A stretch of 35,231 bases of DNA. Origin: Pseudomonadota bacterium. Its GTDB lineage: Bacteria > Pseudomonadota > Gammaproteobacteria > Burkholderiales > Sulfuriferulaceae. The first letter of the stretch is position 1; the number at the start of each line of letters is the position of its first letter. Both the position numbers and the translations under genes were made by a program. Below, piece after piece: positions 27,301 through 34,632 of the stretch. Location of the stretch: positions 1 to 35,231 of the forward strand of contig JAJYHV010000058.1 in NCBI GenBank assembly GCA_021790515.1, read 5' to 3'. The notes beneath the pieces were generated by a model. It did no database searches, was not told the origin of the DNA, and saw only the letters and a list, made by a program, of their open reading frames with translations.

Positions 27301-27418
27301 ACGCGGTGTTCGGAAACAGGGAAACAGGCAGATAAAAACTCGCCAAGACGCCCGCCAGCGCCAATACCGTGAGCACAAACAAAATCGACCGGCGATGAAC
27401 CTGCATCCAAGCCATCAT
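24389..27418 (-). CDS. RND efflux transporter, inner-membrane pump subunit
   Basis: A proton-driven tripartite efflux pump component of 1009 residues with the usual duplicated layout: N-terminal helix, large periplasmic porter domain, helices 2–6, second helix and porter domain, final helices. Helix 4 has NIMTLGGMAAAVGLIIDDAI with D397 and D398, the proton-relay pair. The DD pair is typical of hydrophobe-type (HAE) pumps, whereas many metal pumps of the Cus/Czc group carry a different motif here. The start overlaps the stop of the upstream membrane-fusion gene as ATGATGA. The substrate cannot be named; a drug-like or organic compound is somewhat favoured. Confidence 0.88.
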   Translation of the reverse strand: MMAWMQVHRRSILFVLTVLALAGVLASFYLPVSLFPNTAFPRVVLALDAGDRPADLMMLSVTQPVEEAVRRVPGVRSVRSTTSRGSAEVSVNFDWGTDMAMATTMLSQAVAQIMPTLPAGTRLDVRRMDPAVYPMLAYSLTSDIWSQAQLYDLARYQLRPLLLGVNGVARVEVQGGEQEEYQVFVDPARLDAYGIGVQDVVRALAAANVEVATGRMEDHDKLYLVVVNTRLHSLADLRQLVLRVPSGSLIPLARIADIRDGVVPHWIRVTANGKRAVLLNIYQQRGGNSVQVSRDVAARLAGYRSHLSSGVHLSNWYDQSELILASALGVRDAMIWGTILAILTVWLFLRNARITLIALVIVPAVLAITVLVMFVLHMSFNIMTLGGMAAAVGLIIDDAITMTEYIVRRLRDGSGAVAPRIHQAVHEFVLPLAGSSASTTVIFVPLAFLTGVTGAFFKALSLTMGVGLLISFFVTWLAAPILSEYLLHESETGEDGAFMQRVQRFYGRILRAMLKRPQWVLLLLLPIVLVGWLALSNIDTGFMPAMDEGGFTMDYLSLPGTSLTETNRLLNQVEAILKADPDVATWSRRTGAQLGGGITEANEGDFFIRLRRGKRAPIEAVMERVRIKIQEQVPGLDIELSQLMEDEIGDLTSVPQPIEIKLFGDDDAQLQRAALRVQSEIGRIAGVVDTRDGIHPAGNALEVHVDRVRAALEGMTVDGIMQTVSADLAGTVATVIQHVPKLIGVRVWLPPAMRQRDNDILHLRIRAPDGHFFPLGRVASVQSINGQPQIERENLRHMIAVTARISGRSMGAVMPQVQRVVLARGNLPPGMYAEFGGLYAQQQAAFRGMMLVFVAAFGLVLVLLLLLFESFRVALSIAAMSLLSIPAVLAGLWMFGNELDISSLMGMTMIIGIVTESAIFYFSGLRRLAKRMPLDEALVLAGQQRIRPISMTVAAAVMTLLPLAVTFGQTASMQQPLAVAVIAGLLIKPVLLLLVMPVLYRLTVRKVDA

Positions 27419-28488
27419 GAACCGCCGCGCGTACCCGGCACCGGTTGGGTTTCCCGCACGGCCATCCCCGGTTGCAGTTCATAATTACCCAGCGTCACCA
27501 CCGGCAAATCAGTCGACAGCGCACCTTCCACCAACGTCAGATTTCCGTGTTCCAGACTTATTTTCACCGGCACCAGCACGGCGTGACCTGCCCGCACCTG
27601 ATATACATGAAAACCGTTATCATCCGGCAATACCGCTGACCGGGGCACAACATCGCCAAACAGACGTGCCAATGTTACACTGGCGCTAACTTGCTCTCCT
27701 GGCAAAAACTGTCCCGTCGGTACATTCACCCGCACCGCCAGACTCCCGTTCACCAATGCAGACGCCACCCGAACAATCTTCCCTTCTGCCCTGACCTCTG
27801 GGCGCAACACGGAAACCAACTGCACTGCAGCGCCCAACTTCAACCGCAATGCATCAGTCGCCTCGACCGCAAGCAAGGCTTCCTGTGCGCGGGATGAAGC
27901 CAACTGCAACAGCGTGATTCCCGCCGCCGGACGATCCCCGACCACCACATTCACCGCCACGACATACCCGTCAGCAGGCGCACGCAGCACCGTCACCGTA
28001 TGATCCGCCCCAATCGCCTGTTGCGTCTGCCAGGCTGCTCTCGCATCAGCCAGCGCCTTGTTTGCGGCAGAAAGCTGTGCCGCTGTCGCCAGATGCGCCT
28101 TGACCAATCCGGCAACACGAACTTGCTCTCGTCGTGCGTAGGCCAAGGCTTCCCGCGCCTTTTGCATCGATTGCTCCGCATCCGGCGCATTGACGAGCGT
28201 CAATAATGCTTGCCCTTTGACCACGGCGTCGCCCGACAACACCTGCACTGACATTACCCGGACTGCCCGAGGTACACTCAGATTCATGCTGCGGCGCACA
28301 TCACTCACCACCTGCCCGTACGCCAGCACATCCCGGTTCAACCATTGCCGGTGTAATGGAGCGACCACCACCGCAGCCTGTGCTGGTTGTGGCGGCGGCG
28401 GTGCCGGCATATCGTCATCGTCCGCGCACGCCATACCCAGCGCAAACGCCTGCACCAAACACCAGGCAGCAAGCCAGATTTTTTTCAT
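27415..28488 (-). CDS. RND efflux periplasmic adaptor (membrane fusion protein)
   Basis: A protein of 357 residues bridging the pump and the outer-membrane channel. The signal peptide is followed by an odd acidic and proline-rich segment (ADDDDMPAPPPPQPAQ). Then come a lipoyl/barrel-sandwich half (VRVMSVQVLSGDAVVKGQAL), a helical hairpin (about 105–165) rich in Ala and Gln, the second lipoyl half (LRAPADGYVVAVNVVVGD) and beta-barrel domains. The ATG at 28488 has GAGGTG five bases upstream and overlaps the previous stop as ATGA. The Asp run could bind metal, but it is short and this is speculation. Confidence 0.88.
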   Translation of the reverse strand: MKKIWLAAWCLVQAFALGMACADDDDMPAPPPPQPAQAAVVVAPLHRQWLNRDVLAYGQVVSDVRRSMNLSVPRAVRVMSVQVLSGDAVVKGQALLTLVNAPDAEQSMQKAREALAYARREQVRVAGLVKAHLATAAQLSAANKALADARAAWQTQQAIGADHTVTVLRAPADGYVVAVNVVVGDRPAAGITLLQLASSRAQEALLAVEATDALRLKLGAAVQLVSVLRPEVRAEGKIVRVASALVNGSLAVRVNVPTGQFLPGEQVSASVTLARLFGDVVPRSAVLPDDNGFHVYQVRAGHAVLVPVKISLEHGNLTLVEGALSTDLPVVTLGNYELQPGMAVRETQPVPGTRGGS

Positions 28489-29801
28489 TTCATCACCTCG
28501 TCTGGCAATCCTGCCCCAAGCAAAGTCTGTAAAGCAATACGCTGCTCGTCCAGCGACAAACCCAAACGAACGACCGCCAGTTGCCGTTTACACAGCATCA
28601 CTTCCAGGCGCGTCATGTCAACCACCGTCAGATTCCCCTGCGCATACGCTTTGCCGGCACTGTCCACCTGCGCCTGCAATGGCGGCAAATCCTGCTTTAC
28701 CTGCCCGATCTGCCGGCTCAATAAATCATAATTATCCAGCGCCAACAACGCCTGATTGCTGGCGGCATCCAGACGCGCCTGATATTCGGCCGCCAATTGC
28801 GCACGGCTTGCCCGCGCAATGGCGATATTGCCCCGATTACGGTTGAATAACGGTAATGACAACGTAATCCCAGGTCCTACGCTATTATCGCCATAATTGT
28901 CCTGCGCCCGATTAATACCCACAGACAACAGCGGGAACTGCGCCAGCACGGCGGCATGATATCCTGCCTCGCTGGTCTGGTATGCCGCGCGAATCGCCGC
29001 CAAATCAGGGCGATGGTACAATCGTTGCGTCACCTGCTGACGCAACATCGACACATCCAGCGGAGCTGGTCCCGGCGCATCCTGCAATTGTATGTTGGCC
29101 GACGTGTCCAATCCGAGTAAGGTCTGTAATTTCCCCATGTCTTGCCGCGACAACCTGACCTCATCCTGCTGCTGCTGCTGCACGGCGCGCAGCGCCAGCA
29201 GGTCGCCATTAGCCATTTCTGCTGTCACATCATATCCGGACAAGGCAACGTGACTCGCCTGTGCCACCTGTTGCAACCAGTCTGTTTCCTGTTTCAGAAT
29301 ACGTGTCGTGGTAATATAAGCCTGCAAACGTGCATACAGCAAACGCGCCTGCGCTACCACTTGCCACTCCTGCCACAACATTTCCTGTTGCACCTGCGAC
29401 TGCCCCGCACGAGCCATTTGCCGCCGCGAAGAACGCAACAACCAGTCACCCACATCAAAACCCAAACCCAGCGCCCAGGCATTCTGTGTATTGGGCGTCA
29501 TGGTGAAATCTTCGCTCGCGCCCAATTGCGGATCTGCCAGCAAACCTGCAGCGAACACCTGTGCGTGCGCAACTCTGAGCCGCGCGCGCGCCGCACGTAA
29601 TTCGGGATTATTGGCCACCGCCAGCATGGCAAGCTCTTCGCCATCCAGCCCATCACGGGGATCAAACCGATGACGATGCGGGTGCACAAGACGCGACACA
29701 GAAGACTTGCTGTCCGGCACGACAGGTAACGATTCAGGGGTATAGCTGGCACAGGACGCTAATAGCAAGAGGGGCGGGAACCACCAGCGAATCTTCGCCA
29801 T
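28485..29801 (-). CDS. TolC/CusC-family outer-membrane efflux lipoprotein
   Basis: Outer-membrane channel of the tripartite pump, about 438 residues from the ATG at 29801. Lipoprotein signal MAKIRWWFPPLLLLASCAS with C17 as the lipidated cysteine. Two outer-membrane-efflux repeats follow, with LAVANNPELRAARARLRVAHAQV and YHRPDLAAIRAAYQTSEAGYHA marking the starts of each half, as in OMF proteins. In-frame ATGs at 29825 and 29834 would add 8–11 residues before the lipoprotein signal; none has a clear ribosome-binding site. First gene of the pump operon, 101 bases downstream of spoT. Confidence 0.87.
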   Translation of the reverse strand: MAKIRWWFPPLLLLASCASYTPESLPVVPDSKSSVSRLVHPHRHRFDPRDGLDGEELAMLAVANNPELRAARARLRVAHAQVFAAGLLADPQLGASEDFTMTPNTQNAWALGLGFDVGDWLLRSSRRQMARAGQSQVQQEMLWQEWQVVAQARLLYARLQAYITTTRILKQETDWLQQVAQASHVALSGYDVTAEMANGDLLALRAVQQQQQDEVRLSRQDMGKLQTLLGLDTSANIQLQDAPGPAPLDVSMLRQQVTQRLYHRPDLAAIRAAYQTSEAGYHAAVLAQFPLLSVGINRAQDNYGDNSVGPGITLSLPLFNRNRGNIAIARASRAQLAAEYQARLDAASNQALLALDNYDLLSRQIGQVKQDLPPLQAQVDSAGKAYAQGNLTVVDMTRLEVMLCKRQLAVVRLGLSLDEQRIALQTLLGAGLPDEVMK

Positions 29802-29871
29802 GAATTTTAAAATTGACTCGCTCATCAATTGCATACTAACAAATAAAACTTTCTTCTTTGTGACAGCGCCG

Positions 29872-29896
29872 ATGGGTTTCCGTCACACAAACCCAT
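29872..29896. repeat. Hairpin between spoT and the efflux operon
   Basis: A perfect eight-base-pair stem, ATGGGTTT (29872–29879) with AAACCCAT (29889–29896), has a nine-base loop just after the spoT stop. On the minus strand no T-run follows directly (a TTTTATTT occurs about 30 bases on), so it is at best a weak terminator for spoT; it could instead be part of the efflux operon control region. Confidence 0.45.
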
Positions 29897-29901
29897 GCAA
29901 A

Positions 29902-32073
29902 TCAAACATCTGTTTGCGTGGCAGACAACTCCTGCTGACGCTGTTTGACGCGCATGATACGAATGACCTCCGGCAAGCGCCGCAAAGTACGCATGATGCG
30001 TGCCAGATGCAAGCGCTGTTCGACCTGCAAGGTAAAATAAACAGTGGTGTATTGGCTACCGTCCTGCTCGGCCATCGACACATTATCGATATTTGACCCC
30101 TCATCGGCAATAACAGCCGCCAGTTTCGCCAGCACACCACGCTGATTGAGCACAATAAGCCGAATATTGACGTCAAACATCTTCTTCAACCCCGGCTCCC
30201 ACTCCACGTCCATCCATTTGTCCGGGTCATTACGATAATGCTTGATAGCAGCACAATCATGTGTATGTACAACCAATCCCTGATCGGATTTGATCAACGC
30301 CACAATCGGATCCCCCGGTATGGGCCGACAACAAGTCGCCAGTTGCACCGCCACGCCCTCCGAGCCGCGAATGGTAATCGCACCATGCGAGCGTGGTGTC
30401 GGCAAATGTTCCTGTGCCATCAACTGCCGCGCCACCACGATATTCAACCGCTTGCCCAGACCAATGTCCGTCAATACGGCCTCACGGGTTTTGCCTGTTT
30501 CGCGCGCCACACGCTCCCAACAAGGAGCACCGATGGCTTCCGGTTTGCCGCCCAACGCACGGACAGCCTGTTCCAACAAGCGTTCGCCAAGTCGCACCGC
30601 CTCTTCGGCGTGCAACGTGCGCAGATAATGACGAATATGGGCGCGCGCTTTGCCGGAAACCACAAAATTCACCCAGGCCGGATTCGGGTGGGCATGGGGC
30701 GAAGTCACCACTTCCACCTGATCGCCATTGCGCAACAAGGTTCGCATCGGCATCAATTCACCATTCACCTTGACTGCCGTACAATGGTTGCCGACATCGG
30801 TATGCACTGCGTAGGCAAAATCAACAGCAGTGGCTCCGCGCGGTAATGACAGAATCTTTCCTTTCGGGGTAAAAACATACACCTCATCGGGAAACAAATC
30901 AATTTTGATGTGTTCCAGAAATTCGGCCGAATCCCCACCACCTTCTTGAATTTCGAGCAACGATTGTAGCCACTGATGGGTGCGCTGCTGCACCGCATTC
31001 AAATCTGCGTCGCCGGTTTTGTATAGCCAGTGCGAAGCCACGCCTGCTTCGGCCACCTTGTGCATGTCATGGGTACGAATCTGCACTTCGATAGGCGTAC
31101 CAAACGGGCCGAACAAGGTTGTATGTAAAGATTGATAGCCATTCGCCTTGGGAATGGCGATGTAATCCTTGAATTTCCCCGGAATCGGCTTATACAGTCC
31201 ATGCAAGGTGCCCAACGCCAGATAGCACGATGGCACATCGTCCACCATGACACGAAAGCCATAAATGTCAAACACCTCTGAAAAAGCGAGAGATTTTTCC
31301 TGCATCTTGCGGTAAATGCTGTACAGGTGTTTCTCACGCCCGCCCACCACGGCAGCCAGATGCGCCTCGGCCAATTTGTGCGCAATGGCTTCGCTTACTT
31401 TTTCCACCACTTCCTTACGGTTACCACGCGCGGTTTTGATGGCCTGCGCCAACACCCGGTAACGGTTGGGATGCAAGTGATGGAAACAAAGGTCATCCAT
31501 TTCCTGATACAATGCATTGAGTCCCAAACGGTTAGCAATCGGCGCGTAGATATCTGCCGTTTCCTGCGCGATACGGCGGCGTTTTTCTGCCGACATCGCG
31601 TCCAGCGTACGCATGTTATGCAAACGATCTGCCAGCTTAATCAAAATAACGCGAACATCTCGCGCCATGGCCAGCAGCATTTTGCGAAAATTTTCTGCCT
31701 GAGCATGCGCCTCGGTCTGAAACTCGATTTTATCGAGTTTCGACACCCCATCCACCAACTCGGCCACTGATTTACCGAAGCGTTCGGCCAACTCCTGCTT
31801 GGTAACTGCCGTGTCTTCCATCACATCATGTAACAGCGCTGCCATGATGGCCTGCGCGTCAAGGTGCCAACGCGCCAGAATGCCGGCCACCGCCAATGGG
31901 TGTGAAATATACGCTTCACCACTCACGCGAAACTGACCGCTGTGCGCCTGACAACTGAATTCAAACGCCGCACGAACCAGTTCCAGATCTGCTTGTTTCA
32001 GATAAGAAAGTCCTGTTTCAATATCAAAAACAGGTCCTTCTCCCGCCAGGGCGAGGGGGGCAGCGGTTCCCAT
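29902..32073 (-). CDS. spoT: Bifunctional (p)ppGpp synthetase/hydrolase SpoT
   Basis: Makes and degrades the stringent-response alarmone (p)ppGpp. 723 residues. The N-terminal HD hydrolase domain has AALLHDVMEDT (H82, D83) and looks intact, so hydrolase activity is expected. The synthetase domain has DIYGFRVMVDD and FKDYIAIPKANGYQSLHTT. The TGS domain is VYVFTPKGKILSLPRGATAVDFAYAVH, followed by helical and zinc-finger-like segments and a C-terminal ACT domain (VLNQRGVLAKLAAVIADEGSNI). The ATG at 32073 has AGGA eight bases upstream. Located directly after rpoZ and gmk, the standard proteobacterial order. Betaproteobacteria usually also have a separate RelA; none is in this window. Confidence 0.95.
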   Translation of the reverse strand: MGTAAPLALAGEGPVFDIETGLSYLKQADLELVRAAFEFSCQAHSGQFRVSGEAYISHPLAVAGILARWHLDAQAIMAALLHDVMEDTAVTKQELAERFGKSVAELVDGVSKLDKIEFQTEAHAQAENFRKMLLAMARDVRVILIKLADRLHNMRTLDAMSAEKRRRIAQETADIYAPIANRLGLNALYQEMDDLCFHHLHPNRYRVLAQAIKTARGNRKEVVEKVSEAIAHKLAEAHLAAVVGGREKHLYSIYRKMQEKSLAFSEVFDIYGFRVMVDDVPSCYLALGTLHGLYKPIPGKFKDYIAIPKANGYQSLHTTLFGPFGTPIEVQIRTHDMHKVAEAGVASHWLYKTGDADLNAVQQRTHQWLQSLLEIQEGGGDSAEFLEHIKIDLFPDEVYVFTPKGKILSLPRGATAVDFAYAVHTDVGNHCTAVKVNGELMPMRTLLRNGDQVEVVTSPHAHPNPAWVNFVVSGKARAHIRHYLRTLHAEEAVRLGERLLEQAVRALGGKPEAIGAPCWERVARETGKTREAVLTDIGLGKRLNIVVARQLMAQEHLPTPRSHGAITIRGSEGVAVQLATCCRPIPGDPIVALIKSDQGLVVHTHDCAAIKHYRNDPDKWMDVEWEPGLKKMFDVNIRLIVLNQRGVLAKLAAVIADEGSNIDNVSMAEQDGSQYTTVYFTLQVEQRLHLARIMRTLRRLPEVIRIMRVKQRQQELSATQTDV

Positions 32074-32109
32074 GCCATGCGTCCTAACGATTCAGCGCAA
32101 AACCGACAA

Positions 32110-32316
32110 TCAATGCCGTCCCCGTTTCAGAATATCAGCCCCCACCTCACCTGCCGCGATTTCACGCAAGGCAATGACAGCCGGTTTATCGCGACCGGGA
32201 TCGACTTTGGAAGTATGCCCGTTGGCCAACTGTCGCGCGCGCCAGGTCGCCGCCAAGGTCAATTCAAAACGATTATCAATTTTTCCCATACAATCTTCTA
32301 CCGTAATCCGCGCCAT
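32110..32316 (-). CDS. rpoZ: RNA polymerase omega subunit RpoZ
   Basis: A protein of 68 residues that helps fold and stabilise the beta' subunit of RNA polymerase and takes part in one ppGpp-binding site in E. coli. The sequence starts [19 protein letters not shown], followed by ARQLANG, an omega signature, and [13 protein letters not shown]. The ATG at 32316 has AGGGGTGA six bases upstream. It sits between gmk (28 bases) and spoT (36 bases), as expected. Confidence 0.95.
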   Translation of the reverse strand: MARITVEDCMGKIDNRFELTLAATWRARQLANGHTSKVDPGRDKPAVIALREIAAGEVGADILKRGRH

Positions 32317-32344
32317 GATACATCACCCCTGTCTCATCAAGCCA

Positions 32345-32953
32345 TTAATTCATCATCGAAAACAACGCCATGTATTTTCGTTCCTGTGCTGCCACGCGCA
32401 AACGCTCCGCCCGCACAACCGACGCCAAATCAGTCAGCGCCACATCAAATGCATCGTTGATGATAACATAATCAAACTCCAGTGCATGGCTGATATCTTC
32501 ACGCGCGGCTGCCAACCGGCGCGCAACCGTCTCATCGTCATCCTGCCCACGATGACGCAAGCGCTGCTCCAGTACCGCCAGCGAAGGGGGCAGAATAAAA
32601 ATCCCGATAGCGTCCGGAAACAACCGCCGCACCTGCTGCGCGCCTTGCCAGTCAATTTCCAGCAACACATCTTCATTCCGGGCAATCTGCTGGCGTATCC
32701 ATGCTTCCGATGTACCATAATGATTACCATATACTTGCGCGCTTTCCAGAAACTCGCCTGCTTCCAATAAAGCAGCGAAACGCTCTGGCGAGACAAAATG
32801 ATAATCACGCCCGTCCTCTTCCCCTTTGCGCGGCGTCCGTGTCGTATAAGACACCGACAGGTGCACCAAGGCATCTCGCGCCAGCAGCGCCCGTACCAGA
32901 CTGGTTTTACCCGCCCCCGATGGCGCCGTCACAATGAACACATTTCCGGACAT
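32345..32953 (-). CDS. gmk: Guanylate kinase (Gmk)
   Basis: Phosphorylates GMP to GDP. 202 residues from the ATG at 32953, where GAGGAG lies seven bases upstream; an earlier start at 32983 is less likely. P-loop TAPSGAGKTSLVRALL, GMP-binding region SVSYTTRTPRKGEEDGRDYHFVS, and WQGAQQVR are all present. First gene of gmk–rpoZ–spoT. The usual betaproteobacterial neighbour yicC is not upstream; instead there is a 354-base gap containing a repeat. Confidence 0.96.
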   Translation of the reverse strand: MSGNVFIVTAPSGAGKTSLVRALLARDALVHLSVSYTTRTPRKGEEDGRDYHFVSPERFAALLEAGEFLESAQVYGNHYGTSEAWIRQQIARNEDVLLEIDWQGAQQVRRLFPDAIGIFILPPSLAVLEQRLRHRGQDDDETVARRLAAAREDISHALEFDYVIINDAFDVALTDLASVVRAERLRVAAQERKYMALFSMMN

Positions 32954-33307
32954 TTTCTTACTCCTCAGCCATACGGTCGACAACTCTCATCTGCCCGCAT
33001 CATAATGCCAGATGCCCTTTCAGAAAACCCCCATACCAGCGCTCATTCATCATCTCGTGTTCACGCCCATTACCGGAAACCGCATCGTTGCCCGCAACCG
33101 CCACGTTGAAAACGTGCAAAACATGCACGACGGGACGGGGCTTGGCGGGAATCAATCAGCGCTTCCCTAATGATTGCTTCGCTCCGGGCGACACAATCAT
33201 CCGACCGTCACACCGACAAATTTCCCGGTCTGAATCGAAAATCTTAAGGAATCCGGCAGGACCGGCCTGATGGCTTACCCAAGCCCCGAATCATGGGCAT
33301 CCGCCAG
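32954..33307. other. 354-base intergenic region upstream of gmk
   Basis: No credible gene on either strand. It contains the gmk promoter region near 32960–33030 (no clear -35/-10 assigned), repeat copy C (about 33036–33170), and the sequence downstream of the phosphoesterase gene. Short GC-rich inverted segments occur near 33256–33290, including GGCTT and AAGCC separated by four bases on the minus strand, but no T-run follows, so I do not call a terminator. Confidence 0.6.
33036..33170. repeat. Palindromic intergenic repeat, copy C
   Basis: The right arm GGGAATCAATCAGCGCTTCC (33147–33166) plus CTAA is identical to that of copy A except at one base. Upstream are GCAAAACATGC (also in copy D) and ACGGGGCTTGGCGGG (nearly the same at 18907–18921). 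AGCGCTCATTCATC (33038–33051) is a plausible degenerate left arm, making this the longest copy at about 130 bases. The right arm is certain; the left boundary is inferred. Confidence 0.75.
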
Positions 33308-34399
33308 TCACTTCGTGGAAAACAGGTCCTGTATCAACAAGACTGTCGAGTCACAGGCATGATTCAAACAGGGTAAGTGAAACCCTGTTTCCAGTGTCTT
33401 CAGCAAAGAGAAATGGCTATATGGTCGTTCTGACACCACGCCATGCACGCCATCACTGGTTTCCACAATCAACGGTACGCGATTAGGCTTGCTGCCATCG
33501 CTATTTTCATCCCATACCACCACCAGTGCATTATGCCCGGTTTGCCAGGCCGGAGAAGCGTGAATCGCCTGCACCAACTCCCTCACCGTGGCGTCCCCCG
33601 CCTCTATCAAGGCAACATGATTACCACAAGCTTCGTTACGCTTACCCGCACCGTGCATATCATGGCACAAATCCGGCACAATGAATGACAAAGCGGGCAC
33701 CCGGCCGGCAGACAGATCAGCATACAAGCCATTGGCGCCATCAAAACCAACGACATTCTGCAAACCATTTGCAGCAGGTCTTCCTTGCTGCACCGCAGCA
33801 AAATACACGAAAGGATTATGCTTCGCGGCATACCGTTTATGAATGCCATCCATGCCATCAGGCAGTCTGTCACGATTTGAATACACGCCATCGCTGAAAT
33901 TCACGCCATCCACCACGCCAGATGCCGGAATATTTTGCTGATAGGATTTCCAGCGCTTGCCCGCTGCCACCAACTGATCACCCAAGCTCTGCGCCGTATA
34001 AGCCGCCGCTGGAATTGCCCGATCAAATGGCGCCACCAGCGCAGGCACCATGGCATCGACCCCTACACCCGCAAGCGGAGCGACGCCCGCCCCTCCCGTC
34101 TTGACGCCAGACCAATCGGGGTTGTCGTCATTCTGCACACCAAAATTCGACCCGCCCATCAGCGCCAGATAGTTGGGCAAACTCGGATGTCCGACCGCAA
34201 AATAATTGCGTGCCAGATTGGCCTCGTGTGCAAAACGGTTGATGAATGGTGCGTGAGAATTACCAATAATATCATCATCACCATGATTTTCCATCACAAT
34301 CAGAAAAACATGCTGCAATGGAACCAGTACCGGTTCTGCCGCGATGGCGACAGAACCAAAAAAAACCACAACCAGCAACAACAGGGTTTTTGTCATCAT
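33308..34399 (-). CDS. Secreted phosphoesterase (phospholipase C / acid phosphatase family)
   Basis: A protein of 363 residues with a signal peptide (MMTKTLLLLVVVFFGSVAIAA, cleavage after IAA). Its core belongs to the phosphoesterase family that includes bacterial non-haemolytic phospholipase C and the AcpA-type acid phosphatases. Recognised motifs: FLIVMENHGDDDIIG at the N-terminal metal-binding region, ARNYFAVGHPSLPNYLALMGG with the conserved asparagine/histidine group, SFIVPDLCHDMHG, and VVWDENSDGS near the C-terminus. A phosphate-releasing periplasmic or secreted enzyme is predicted; the substrate (phospholipid, nucleotide or phosphomonoester) cannot be told. It stands alone, divergent from the kinase gene. 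Two adjacent ATGs (34399, 34396) are possible starts. Confidence 0.82.
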   Translation of the reverse strand: MMTKTLLLLVVVFFGSVAIAAEPVLVPLQHVFLIVMENHGDDDIIGNSHAPFINRFAHEANLARNYFAVGHPSLPNYLALMGGSNFGVQNDDNPDWSGVKTGGAGVAPLAGVGVDAMVPALVAPFDRAIPAAAYTAQSLGDQLVAAGKRWKSYQQNIPASGVVDGVNFSDGVYSNRDRLPDGMDGIHKRYAAKHNPFVYFAAVQQGRPAANGLQNVVGFDGANGLYADLSAGRVPALSFIVPDLCHDMHGAGKRNEACGNHVALIEAGDATVRELVQAIHASPAWQTGHNALVVVWDENSDGSKPNRVPLIVETSDGVHGVVSERPYSHFSLLKTLETGFHLPCLNHACDSTVLLIQDLFSTK

Positions 34400-34632
34400 G
34401 CAAACCTTTTGTTAACAACAGGAAGACGATGCCCAGCGTAACACTATCCGAACAACATGGCAATATGGTACAGTAGCAGACTGGTGGTCGGTATTTTTGC
34501 CCGCCGATGTTTCACGATATTTCACACAAATAAATTGGTTCGGGTATCGGTTCGAGAAGACACGTCAACAACAAAAGCAGCGGGTTGTTTCCCTCTCGCA
34601 GGACATACAGCAGGAATTTCACCACACAACGA

